Of a DNA stretch of 64,000 nucleotides, positions 24,238 to 34,900 are shown piece after piece. The DNA lies in contig NC_012870.2 in the NCBI RefSeq assembly GCF_000003195.3, forward strand, positions 11,028,501 through 11,092,500. The letters run 5' to 3'. Position numbers and translations under genes: made by a program. This DNA comes from Sorghum bicolor. Lineage: Eukaryota > Streptophyta > Magnoliopsida > Poales > Poaceae. How positions within the stretch are numbered: the stretch's first letter is position 1; every line of letters begins with the position of its first letter. The notes beneath the pieces are model-generated. The model was given only the letters and a program-made list of their open reading frames with translations. It did no database searches and was not told the DNA's origin.

Positions 24238-24471
24238 TCAGCGGATACCTAATACGTGTACGCGGGCCGTGTGTTGCGGCGCGTACGACGACGCCGCCGG
24301 CGGTGGAGCCGTAGCCATCCCTCGTTGCGGCACCAAGGCGAAGCCCTGGCCCTGGTGCTGCTGCGGCCACGGCGACGGCTGCCGGCCCCGCGGCAGAGTG
24401 TTGTTGGCCACCGAGCTGTAGTCATCCTCGTCTTGGGGGCAGCAGCCAAAGCACGCAAACTTGAGGCACAT
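24238..24471 (-). CDS. Possible small Cys-rich N-terminus protein, 77 aa
   Basis: The minus-strand frame starts M-C-L-K-F-A-C-F-G-C-C-P-Q-D-E-D-D-Y, with four Cys in the first eleven residues followed by an acidic patch, which looks more protein-like than the overlapping frames. The rest is Pro/Gln/Ala-rich. A TATATAG motif lies only about 20 bp upstream of the ATG, too near for a normal promoter. I do not recognise a family; competing frames are open on both strands. Confidence 0.3.
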   Translation of the reverse strand: MCLKFACFGCCPQDEDDYSSVANNTLPRGRQPSPWPQQHQGQGFALVPQRGMATAPPPAASSYAPQHTARVHVLGIR

Positions 24472-24479
24472 TCTTGGTG

Positions 24480-26223
24480 ATATCTATATAAGTGGTGGAT
24501 GGAGTAAGTACGTGTAGTGGTTAAATTGGTGATATATATTATATATAGCCTTCAGGCTTAGCTCCAGCGAGCTGACACTGACAGGATGCTTGTTGCTATA
24601 CATGCCCGGGCTCGAGGCAGTGAGAAAAGCTGTGTGCGCGCGACTGGCTGGTCTGTTGCCGGCGACGGCGACCCAAAGACTCTATAGAGTCCGGGCGCGG
24701 CCAAGTCTGCTGTTGCTTCAACTTCAAGTTGATTCAAGCGCGTTGATCGAGCGAGCCACGCGCACGCGCTGTTCATACGGAGCAAGCAATTGCAGCTTCG
24801 CGCTCGGGCAAATTTGCTGCAGCGACGTCGTGTCGCGTCACTGTTGGGTCGCCGGAGACGGGAGCTAGCTACCCGTGTTCCTCGATGCCGCTCTCGCGCC
24901 ATATATTCTCGATCGCCGATTCGCCGTGTTGGCTGGGCCTCGTCGGCGAATTCAATGGTGCCGTCACTCACTCGCTCACTCACTGCTTAAGCGCATGAAT
25001 CGAAACAGAATTAGCATGCATGGTGCATGGATAGTCCCCTGCTAATTTTGACTGTCAAATTGAAACTGCCTATAGTAGCGTCGTCAGGTCAGGGCTAACT
25101 TTACCAAGAGGAATCTCAGTGAAACAATGATCGCATATGAATAATCCTCGGGCTGAAGTAAGCTAGCTAGGAAAGCTAGTGGGGCTGAACCCACCCCACA
25201 CCCGGTCCACGCACCCACAGACTTGATAACTTGGACCTGTTGGGACTTGGAATTTGACGGAGAAACTCATGACAACGAACACTCTGTAGGAGAATTGACG
25301 ACGCTAATTGCCCTCGGCGCCCCCAGTGATCAGATTCTGCAGACCAAGCCTAATATCAGAATCTGCAGTCTGAACCCAACAGCCTTTGTAGCACAGTATC
25401 GGCCCGGAACCGGAATAGCACCTTCGGTCAGTCTAATAGGCCCGGGCGAGGGCCGACTGCCCGAAGGCCAAGCCTAGAAGACTTTACTTTTGTTATTATT
25501 CCTTCAATCGTTCTCAGCCTGGCGCAGAAATTTTTTGAACTACACTACTCTCACAAGGCAATGATTATATTAAAAATAAAATAACCAGTTCTTGTAGGGG
25601 TTATTAATTTTATGATACACATGCATATTTTGTTGCTAAAATACTACAGCAATCGTCCAAAAAAGCAATTTTTGCTTCTCAAAAAGTAAAATAATATCTA
25701 TTTCGACCAAATACACATAAATAATATTGATTTTTATAATACCAAATAAATATAATCAGATTAATCATAAAAAGAATATATTTATAGTAAATATATCTCG
25801 GGACATAAATGTTGATATTATTTTATATAGATTAAACTTAAAAAATGGTGACTTGATCCAAATTTAGAGTTGTATCATTAGATTAACACCTAAAGATCCC
25901 AGAAAGAACTAGGCAGAGATCTTGCTAGCTCAAGGAAGAGACATCTTTTCCTATGAGGAGAAGCAGAAGCAACGACACCAACGCCACCACAACCAGACAA
26001 ATGCAAGGTTGGAGCAGTAGGTCGAAGAATAACCCTAATCAGGGAGGTCCTTACTCCACCCCAACCATTACTACAGAGTACAAAAATACCTCAAAAGCAC
26101 ATCACTTGAAGCCGCAATGACCTTACAGGAGAAGGCTCAAAGAGACACAACACTAGTGCATGCCTCGTCGTCTCACTGAAGCCTAAAGAGAGGAGAGAGA
26201 CCAGATGAGCAAAGTGACTTGGT
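24480..26223. other. Intergenic DNA, nothing firm
   Basis: GC-rich at 24560-25000, where a 141-codon minus-strand frame gives an Arg/Ala-rich translation without a domain. AT-rich at 25540-25880, where sequence resembling a decayed Stowaway-type MITE occurs. No gene could be supported. Confidence 0.35.
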
Positions 26224-26225
26224 GT

Positions 26226-26998
26226 ATACTTGGCCAAATGGGCCAGGCCTACTAGGCTAGTGTAGGCTCATGCAAAAGAAGCACAGCTCGGGCTTGGTCT
26301 TACAAGGTAGGCCTTGTGCCCATGCCTAGGGCATCATACCGGACTGTAGTGTCGGCCCAAGCATGGCATGGTTTTTGAGCCAACACGATGTGATCTGGTA
26401 TTTTTGAATCATTATATTCTCTTGGGATAAACCATAGTTATTGGTTTACAAATTCTAGCTATAAAACCAATCTCCCACACATCTGAGTTTGCCTCTCGTC
26501 ACATCGCCGGACCCAGTCCGACTCCTTGTCCCTCTCGCGGCTTTGCTCCCTAGGCCGACATTCATGTTCCTCCACTAGCTCCATCCTGCAGCTTCTCCTT
26601 GTGGCCTCCTTCAGTAGTGATCATGGCGCAATGTAACGACAATGAGACGCAGTGGCAATGGCGTGGCACAGCAGCTACTCGTCTACTTCCTACATTGAGG
26701 GCGGCATGGAAGGCAATAGTTGCGCGGAATCTATAGCAACAGTTCGTGGCTGTGTGGTGCGACGACGGCAGGCAGCGGCCTAATGTGGTGGGTGCTATGG
26801 CATAGCCTTGTACGGTGGGCCAGAGCTGGCATAGGCATTGTTGGCCCAGCAGCATGGTTCAAGGGTCCTTGTGCCATGCCCCTGTCACGACATAGGCACG
26901 GTGACAGGGCAAGGCACGACACAACATCGTTGTCGTGCCTAAAGTGTCGTGCCCTGCCAAATTGTGTGAGGGTTAGGCCATCCGTTTGGCCATGTATA
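26226..26998. mobile_element. Possible degraded hAT-like element
   Basis: TATACTTGGCCAAATGGGCC near 26226 and its near complement GGCCATCCGTTTGGCCATGTATA near 26976 form an imperfect inverted repeat about 770 bp apart. Both sides are rich in GGCACGAC/GTCGTGCC phrases. No matching target-site duplication was found, and no transposase. Confidence 0.4.
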
Positions 26999-28494
26999 GC
27001 CCGGTGTCCTCATGCAAATCTTGTGCTAGAGCCTGTGGCGGATAGTTGTGCTCCATGACCTCTTCGAAACTATCTCCAACAATCAAAATCATTTCGAGAC
27101 CCCGTTGGAGGGTGTTATGAGGCGAAATGTCCTAATTGTTGCAGACGGTGCAAATTCACCCAAACCGCAGATTAAAAATGAAAACAAACAGGGACCCAAA
27201 GCTGTCAATTCAATCAATAACAAACTAGTATATAAGACATAATTATGCTCCCATCATCTTATAGGTTCGCAGAGTTGCACCGGTGACGGAAAGGACGAAC
27301 AAAGATACGATAGCTTAACAGGAAAAGCGCAGTTTGCGCAAAGGAAAACCACCCACTGGTTCCAATCCAGCCTCTCTGTCCCTTGCATTGGTCAGACGAC
27401 GGACACCTGTTCCAATCTCCCCGAGCAGGCGAGCAGTGCATGTGCGTCCCCAATGCATGTCTCATTGCAGGACCAGACCAAAACCGCCCACATGCATGCA
27501 AACCTTGTTCAAAGCTGAACTCCTTCGGTATCCCAATCCAGCTTAACAAAGCACCAGCAAGCGGCTTTATCCCCAGATGTTGATGCACCCCATGTGTCTG
27601 GCTTTCTTTTGGCCACCAAATATTGCATTGCAGACATTGTTTGGCCCCAAGCTCAAAGGCTAAATCTACGCGATGTAAAGCCATGGATTGGTACTGCTCA
27701 TGCTCATGCCTGCAACCAACTCTAGATGAACAAAGTACACGCATGTAGAGATGCGTACCTTGGGATGATGGCATGATGCCATCTGTACACTGCAGGCTAG
27801 CTTGGAGCCTTTCTTGTGACAGGCTCAAGTGGGCTGTCCTGTCTCCATTGCTCAACAACCAACACTACGGTTAGCATTTCAGATAAACAAGAGCAGCATC
27901 GATTTCAAAATCCGTATATATTTGGACGACACTGGAACGCATGAGAGTGGTTCGTTGAATGTAGCCAGCCGGTTAATAACTTTACGGAAAATCAAACACT
28001 GTTTGCTTTAGCGAAACAAACCCGAAGCGTGTCGTTACCCGCTCTAAAGCCAGCTAAAAGCATAACCGGTAACTGTATGGGCGGTGCGTTCTTGATCTCC
28101 TTGGACAGGACAGTGCGTGCATGTGTAGAGACGATTCACTAAAATTCAAGGATCGATCGGAGATGAATGTGCTTGCTTGCACCTTTTTCTTGTTCCGGTG
28201 TTCCATCTCTTGCCGTCTTGCGTGCCACCGCCCACTTTGGTGAGCTTGTGTTGCGATCACATGACCATTGGATTATTGGATATAATCACACAAGACTATG
28301 ATTTAGCCAAAGTGAAATTCAGAAAGTTTCATCGCAACATACAGGAGTATTCAGTGAAAGTAATGCGCTTGGTCGCTTGGACTCCAGAGCTTTCTAGGTG
28401 TAGTTTCCCTTTCAGTCCGGACCACTGCAGCGTTGAGTGGTGTTCAGTGAGTTATTATGTTTTTTTTCCTCGAACAGTGAGGTGTTATGTGACT

Positions 28495-28496
<2 letters not shown>
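26999..28496. other. Intergenic DNA with an unassigned 199-codon minus-strand frame
   Basis: The frame at 27259-27858 is long for AT/GC-balanced DNA, but its translation (many Cys, Gln, Trp, no domain) and lack of splice or promoter context do not support a protein gene. Part of a non-coding transcript is possible. Confidence 0.3.
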
Positions 28497-28547
<51 letters not shown>

Positions 28548-28550
28548 TTT
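28497..28550. repeat. (TC)n-(TG)n microsatellite
   Basis: About 20 TC units followed by five TG units and a T run. The translations across it on both strands are low-complexity artefacts. Confidence 0.95.
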
Positions 28551-30328
28551 TTTTCTTGTCATGTAATTTCACGGCAAATCTGTTGCCCCTTTTTTTCTTA
28601 AAAAAAATATTAGTAGAGTGCGCTGGGAGAGGATATTCCTCCAACGGTGATCAAAGTTTATTAGGACGTCGTGTTATTAGTTTTGCCTTTGGTCTTGAGT
28701 GCCCGAATGAGTATATCTGATGATTGGTGACACCTGAGATCACTAGCACTGCATTATTCTGCGTCTGTGCACTGCATTATTAATTCTTGAGTTCCCATAC
28801 GAGGGATGGTGCTGCCCAGTGCCCAGTGGTTGAGCACTTAAGCATAAACTATATATTCATTGTAAAAGCTATATAGGACAGTATTTCTATGTGGCTAAAG
28901 GTTCGTCTTTTTTTAACCTATATGTAACTTTTGGAGGACGACTAGGACCGCGAATTAACTTGTGTGTTCACTTTATTCCGCTCTAGTTTCCACATGCTCG
29001 TCATGGTCATGGGTCATATGGCGAGTTAAAACATGGCGGAGTATATATATGCATTCTGTAGACCGCCAAACGTTTTATGTCTTCATTCACAACAATGTGT
29101 GATATCCTTCTTGAAACCAGGTTTGCCAAATTTCGTTAGCAAAACACTCAAATGTGCCACTTTATGATTTTGCTTCTCACCAGTGTCAAGGATCTTATAA
29201 CCCAACCCCATAATTAATCTATTGCCAACTGTTGCCAAACCTGCCGTTCTCATGTGATGTGCCCTCCTTGAGAGACATCCAAAAGTTAGTTACTTCATCA
29301 ATCAACAAGATAACTGAATAACTGTCAATTATATTCAATTCATTTCAGTCAATCTTTTGCTACATTTTATTGTGTGTACTTAGAGTTTTTTTTCTAGCTT
29401 TTGTGGTGGGCTCATACGCAGAAGTTGTTAATATAACTGACATACTAAATGTGCACGAAGTTGTTAACTGCCGCACTAAGTCATTTTCAATAAATTTTAA
29501 TCAACTTCGCTAAAACTTTAAGTTCCTAACATGATTTTTTTAGTTGCATCTTCAACAAAATTTCAGCCAATTTCGTTAAAATATTAAGGTATCAACATGA
29601 TGTTTTGATTCTAAGGTAGCATTGGGATTGTCCTTCCCACCTCTAGCCATGGTAGTCGTGTTATTGATTAGGACTGTTCAAGACTAGAATGATCAGATTA
29701 ATTAACCACAGTGCTAACCGAATCTGCTTTAGTCCTCAAGATAACAAAGAACGACCGGGCGATAAAATATCTCGCCCTTCCTTCATGATTAAGCTTAGTA
29801 TAAAATCCCTATGGTTTCGTTTTCCATCGTAACACCCGCAATCCAGCACAAAAATGTCTCCCTCGCCACCACCTTACCCCATGTATAAATCCTACTAAAG
29901 CATCTACTCCTACTGTATGTCTTTGTCTTATCATGGACGTTAATTAAATCTGTGAAAAAAAATGTTTCGCTATCTTGTCATGCTTAAACCATGATGTTTT
30001 GTTACTCTTTTTAGTTTGATGAAACATAACTTTAGAGACTTTAGTTTCAACAACTTGTAGTGCATTCATGTAGTAATTTGCACCTTGTTAAGCTCTACGT
30101 TTTTTTTTTGGTGCAGCTTGTAATTACCCGGGCACAAAAATCAAACACGGTGTAGAAAAATGGATGTATGCATTTCTAAGAACCTATGACATAATTAGCT
30201 TTAGGTCTAAATTAATAACTCGCAGCGCCTCACAAGCACTCCATTTTTTTTCTCTAATTTCTATAGCCCACGGGTTCTTGCATATAGCTAGCTATATATT
30301 TTGGTTCTCTCTCAACGAGACAAAATAC
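28551..30328. other. Intergenic DNA, nothing identified
   Basis: AT-rich, no coding signal, no repeat with definable ends. It is upstream of the bZIP gene and could contain distal regulatory sequence. Confidence 0.4.
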
Positions 30329-30444
30329 AGGTTTGTTTGGATGTTGCCTGCCAGGCAACAGCGTTCGATTTGCTATGTCGATCGGTAACCAGGATGCGTT
30401 GCTTGGCAGTTGCTAGCCAAGTCGTCATCCAAAGATACCCTATA
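30329..30444. mobile_element. Possible short MITE in the bZIP upstream region
   Basis: AGGTTTGTTTGGATG at the left and (reverse-complemented) AGGGTATCTTTGGATG at the right form an imperfect inverted repeat around 116 bp of sequence. No clear TSD, so tentative. Confidence 0.35.
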
Positions 30445-30672
30445 TATGTCCACTGATCTATTGACTGAAGTCTCAAATATGCTCCTAGAGTCACAAGAGT
30501 GCATGCATGTATTCGTAATTTCATATGGGTTTGCCTCTGGTGTTTGAAAACAAATCTAGCGAATCTATAAAGCACGCATTATCACTTAGCACTATACTGT
30601 ATATGACTATAACATTTAGACCCATATCATGAATGAACAAACAAAAATACAAGAATGCCCTCGTAAACCGAC

Positions 30673-30682
30673 TATATATAAA
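30673..30682 (+). promoter_or_regulatory. Probable TATA box of the bZIP gene
   Basis: TATATATAAA lies 80 bp before the ATG at 30762. The interval is a CT-rich leader (CTTCTTCCCTCCC and CCTCCTCCTCCTC), common in grass 5' untranslated regions. The position implies a leader of roughly 50 bases and excludes the in-frame ATG at 30633 as start. Confidence 0.6.
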
Positions 30683-30761
30683 TACCGCAGCCCTTCACTT
30701 CTTCCCTCCCTTTTCCTCCTCCTCCTCTGATAAGCACGCGATAATTACCATTCTGTCCATA

Positions 30762-31258
30762 ATGGACTTCTCAGCAGGCTGCATGCCGTGCATCGACGAC
30801 ATCGACATGCAAGTCCTCGCGGCGATGGCGGCAACACCGCCGCAAGTGGGCTTCGAATTCGACCCCACAGCCAGCCCATTCCCAGCTCAACCTCCGGCGA
30901 CAGCCTCGCCCGAGGTCGACACAGCCGCCGCGGGGGAGTCTGAGTCCGCCGACGAGCGTCGCCTTCGGCGGCGGATCTCGAACCGGGAGTCCGCGCGGCG
31001 ATCCCGCGCGCGGAAGCAGCGGCGCCTCGACGAGCTCCGCGACACCGCCGCGGTCCTGGAGCGCAGGGGGCGCGAGCTGGCCGCCGGCGCGCGCGCCGCT
31101 CGCGGCCGCCTGGCCCTCGCCCTGCTCGCCAACGCCGGGCTCCGCGCCGAGGCCGCCGTGCTGTCCCGCCGCCTCGCGGCCTCGGGCGCCTGTACGACGC
31201 CGCCGGCAGCGTCTGGCACGTGGACATTGAGCAGACGATCGCCTCGCTGATCGCGTAG
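30762..31258 (+). CDS. bZIP transcription factor, single exon, C-terminal frameshift
   Basis: A plant bZIP of about 163 residues, expected to bind ACGT-core DNA as a dimer in the nucleus. The start at 30762 (M-D-F-S-A-G-C) follows a TATA box and leader. Residues about 64-86 form the basic region with the invariant N-x7-R (N-R-E-S-A-R-R-S-R). A zipper follows with leucines or small hydrophobics every seven residues (L, L, L, A, A, L, L). The single-exon form and R-R-x-S-N-R-E-S-A-R-R-S-R sequence resemble group S / OCSBF-1-like factors. The zipper frame ends at TGA 31248-31250 with an odd tail, while the frame shifted by one base reads R-L-Y-D-A-A-G-S-V-W-H-V-D-I-E-Q and ends at 31258, which looks like the native C-terminus; a one-base loss (or two-base gain) between about 31165 and 31192 would explain this. 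The feature end is the stop of that shifted frame. A CACTA transposon starts about 160 bp downstream. Confidence 0.85.
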
Positions 31259-31412
31259 AGCGTGGAATCGCGATGCAGGCATGCTAGCTGCAACCGCGTT
31301 TGCTCATGCATCCTGCTATAGCGCCTGCGTGCACGACAGCACGAGCTTGTTTGATCGGGGAATAGCGTGAACGAACTTCAGTGGACGATCGATTAGCGTC
31401 CTGAAAGCATGT

Positions 31413-31415
31413 AGA
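31413..31415. repeat. Left TSD (AGA) of the large CACTA element
   Basis: AGA lies just before CACTG at 31416 and again just after the right terminus at 45069-45071. CACTA elements make 3-bp duplications. Confidence 0.75.
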
Positions 31416-31496
31416 CACTGCAGAACGTTAGGGCATTAGCACCGATCGGGAAGCGCCTGTTGCTCCGATTCTCGAGCCGGTGCTGCCCTTCCGAGA

Positions 31497-31615
31497 CTAA
31501 AGGGCCCACCCTTTAGTCCCGGTTCGGCGAACCGGGGCTAAAGCCACCAACCGGTGTTAAAGGATCCTGCCAGGGCTACCACGTTACAGGACTCTTTAAC
31601 ACCGGTTGGTAGGGG
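31497..31615. repeat. Left sub-terminal CACTA repeats
   Basis: Inverted copies of CCTTTAGTCCCGGTT, ACCGGGGCTAAAG, CCGGTGTTAAAGG and CTTTAACACCGGTTGG occur in about 120 bp. In the En/Spm superfamily such sub-terminal repeats bind the element's own DNA-binding protein. Confidence 0.8.
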
Positions 31616-31908
31616 TTCTTTTTTTTATTTCACTTCTTCGGTTCTGTTTATTGTTTGTATATAATATATAATAATAGGTTTTTCAATATATGTTTTTGCT
31701 AATACAATAATATATTTATATTACACGCATATTAAGCATATATAAATGAAAATTATAGGCTTAGCTTAATAATTAAGCTTTGCCTATAATAAAATGAATA
31801 GGCCACATCAAAAATTAAATAGATATGTAAAAAGCTTTATATATATATATAGTTTTATATGTACCAAATTCGTAACACATATATACATAGAGTTTTTTCT
31901 CCCAATGT

Positions 31909-34900
31909 CTACAAACGATACAAATGATCATCGTTGTTTGGAATAAGAGTTTCGTTGCCGTTGAAGTGAAACTCGCCGTTTGGATTGATCACTTGCTCGC
32001 GGAGAAATCCTGCTATCGTCTCTTGGATAGCTTTGATTCGGTCTTTTTGTAGGACCTTTTCCCTCAACCATTCTGTCTTTAATTTGAAATAAATAAAAAA
32101 GGTATTAGTTATCTAAGTTATTCAATATAATTCAGGAGATAACGAAAAGAGACATGTAACGTACTCTGAGCGTCTCTGTGGGTGTTTGATTGACTTGTGC
32201 CATCATGAATTTGCACACGTAATATGCACATAGATTGTTCCCCCCTTCTTGTCTTAAACACCACTGTACGATATATATATATATATATATAAAATATTCA
32301 CGACCACGACAATAAGAAGGCTAAATGTTAGCGAAAGTTTGCTAGTTAGTAGAACTTACTTGTGGATGCATTATGTTAAGTGGCGCTTTACATCCACTGA
32401 GATGTTCACGGTCAATGAATCTTTCTCAAACCCTACAGACAGCCATTGTGGATCGTGAACTAATAATTACAAAGTCATATTATGATATTCTTCTAGCTGA
32501 GATTGACATTACGTACCTTTGAATAATGTTTACCATTTGTTGATAATTTTCTTGTGGTTTTCTCATTGAGTCAAAGATTATCAACCGGTTCTTAGGAATT
32601 TCAATGACCATGAGTATCTAGTGAAAGCTGTTTACACATATATAGTCAGGCCTATATATAACTATATAAAACTTGTCTCGAGTAATAATAAGTAAAAAAA
32701 AATGCATGCACTTAATAACTATATAACTCACTCGAAGTTGAAGGGGAAGAGTATTTTTTGTTTTTTTTTTGTTCACAAAGAACCTCATAAGATTGGTGCA
32801 GACTTCTGTCTCATGAGCTGCTGTCCACACTGCCTGCGGAGCCTTGAAAACAATATAAGGGTCAACGAACCCAATACTATTGTCATTTCTCATTCTGAGC
32901 TCTCTCATTTGGTGCCTGCATATATACATACAAATCCTAAGTGTGTAAGGATTATATACATGTAATTAAAGAAGTTAGAAGTATAATAAAAAGAAAAAAA
33001 TACTTACAGACAAAAGCAGCTGACAAGAGATTTGTCAAGAGCGTCGAGGTGACATAATTGGTGCACTTCTTCGAACTGCACGTATATGAGGTCATCTCTA
33101 CGGAAGTAGTGATGTTGTCTAATACGAACAGAAATCCAATTGTCTCCCCTTTTAGACGCCTCAATGCACCATTTGTTTATTGCAAACATTTGTGTGCCGA
33201 GCTCATGTAAACACTGAGGGTCGAATAGACTCCTGCCCGGTTCATATCTTGCCCTCTATGGATCAACTACCTCAGCTTTTTCAAATGTTTGGCAACCGAG
33301 AATAGCGACAATTTCTTCCATATTTAATCCGCTCTGTCCAAAGTAACGCTCAAGTGAGTCTAGCTCAGACAACGCTAAGGATTTCTTTGGCATCAAGTCT
33401 TCATTTGAGCCGTATTGATTTGGCACAATCAAAGGGGGCACCGGCTTCGATACTTCTCCGAGCTGTGGGACCCCCTTTTCTACTCTCTTCCTAGCCTGTG
33501 AAGACTTGACCAGAGACCGCTCATAGTCCAAAAGTGCTGACTTTTTCTGAGCTTCGCGTTGCTTCTTTTGCTGGTCCGCCACCTTCTGCCTCAGTTCTGA
33601 TGGCTTTACATAAAAGTACGGCTTTTCTAGGTTTTGCCGCTTTTTACTATCCTCCTTCAATTTATCAAAAAATTGTTTGACCTCAGCTTTGGATGCAGCA
33701 ATTAACTCCTCTTCACTCTTTTCATAAGATAATTTTTCTGGCGTCTTAGCTCTCTTTGCTGAGGCAGCCTTCTTTGGAGGTGGGACCGATGACTTCGGTC
33801 GTTCTTGGGCGGACCGCTTCTGACTATCTCGCTTCGAAGGCGAGGGGACCGACCGTGCACTCTTTGGAGAGGGCGGTGCAGGCGGTGGAGGTGGTGGGGC
33901 CGATCTTTTCGGCGTTGGAGAACGTGGTGGAGGAGTTGGAGACCTCGGTGGAGGAGGTGGAGACCGTGGTGGAGGCGGTGGCGGGGTCGGTGTGGCCGCC
34001 GTAGGTGTTGGAGGAGATCCAGCATTGTCACCGCCCGCAGCACTATGATGCGCTGGGGAGAGAACTAGACTTAGGTTGGAGGAGTCCCTGCAAAGAAAAC
34101 AATTACAAGTTTTATGAGCAAACTTTTTTTTAATTTCAATACATAATAAATAATATAAGAAGTAAAATCACACACAAACCTATGTTGAGGAATAATTATG
34201 AAGCGCTTGCGCCAACAAATAAATGTCTTTTCAGCTTCACCTAAGGTCTTTTCTCCGTCTCCCCCTTCTATGTCTAGAGGCACATTGCCACAACCTTTCT
34301 CAACCCTATCAACCGAGACGCTAGCATATCCACCAGGTACTGGACGATTATGGATTCTTGGAGTTCTCGTTCGGTCGATAGGGTTGACAACAGCGATAGC
34401 CACCTTTTTTGTTGCATTCCCATCTGGTACATGCAGCTCACAGGTAGTAAAAGCCTCTGTGACATCATCCACGGGGAAGTGTAGCTTCGTGTCATCCTGA
34501 ATGGTTGGTACTTCCGTGGATGCGCAGCTGCTTTTCAACTGGCCTGGGGGGCTAACGTTGACCTCAGGCTGTGATGTACCTTGCCCTTTCGTCATTTGAC
34601 TAAGTGCTGCTTGCACTTGCCTTTGAATCTCCGCCTGCATCCATTCTTCACGAGCTTTCTCGCGCTCTTCTGACTGCAGAACAAAAGCTTCTAGGCGGTG
34701 GATCCGCTCTGCCTCCTCATCCTTCTTTCTCTGGCGGCTTCTGTAGGTATCTTGATCGGCTTGGAATGATTGCAGCCACGGAACTGCCCCATAGCCTCTC
34801 GTACGCCCACCGTGCTCAGGATTTTCAAGCGCATAGGTGAGTTCATCCTTCTCCCTGTTAGGCCTGAACTCACCAGACTGAACCGTCTCTCGTGCACGGA

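Noticed and set aside
24558..24983. 141-codon minus-strand frame as a gene
   Set aside because: Arg/Ala-rich translation in GC-rich DNA, open on the other strand as well, with no family resemblance.
26226..26998. Firm hAT call
   Set aside because: The inverted ends are imperfect and no 8-bp duplication was found, so it is listed with low confidence only.
27259..27858. 199-codon minus-strand frame as a gene
   Set aside because: No domain, no splice or promoter context and an odd composition; kept only as an intergenic note.
30633..30761. Start of the bZIP at the upstream in-frame ATG (30633)
   Set aside because: The TATA box lies downstream of that ATG, and the added residues look like leader sequence (Phe/Ser-rich from CT-rich DNA).
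30745..31311. 188- and 131-codon minus-strand frames opposite the bZIP gene
   Set aside because: Shadows of a GC-rich coding strand; the Arg/Ala/Pro-rich translations have no domain, while the plus strand has a clear bZIP.
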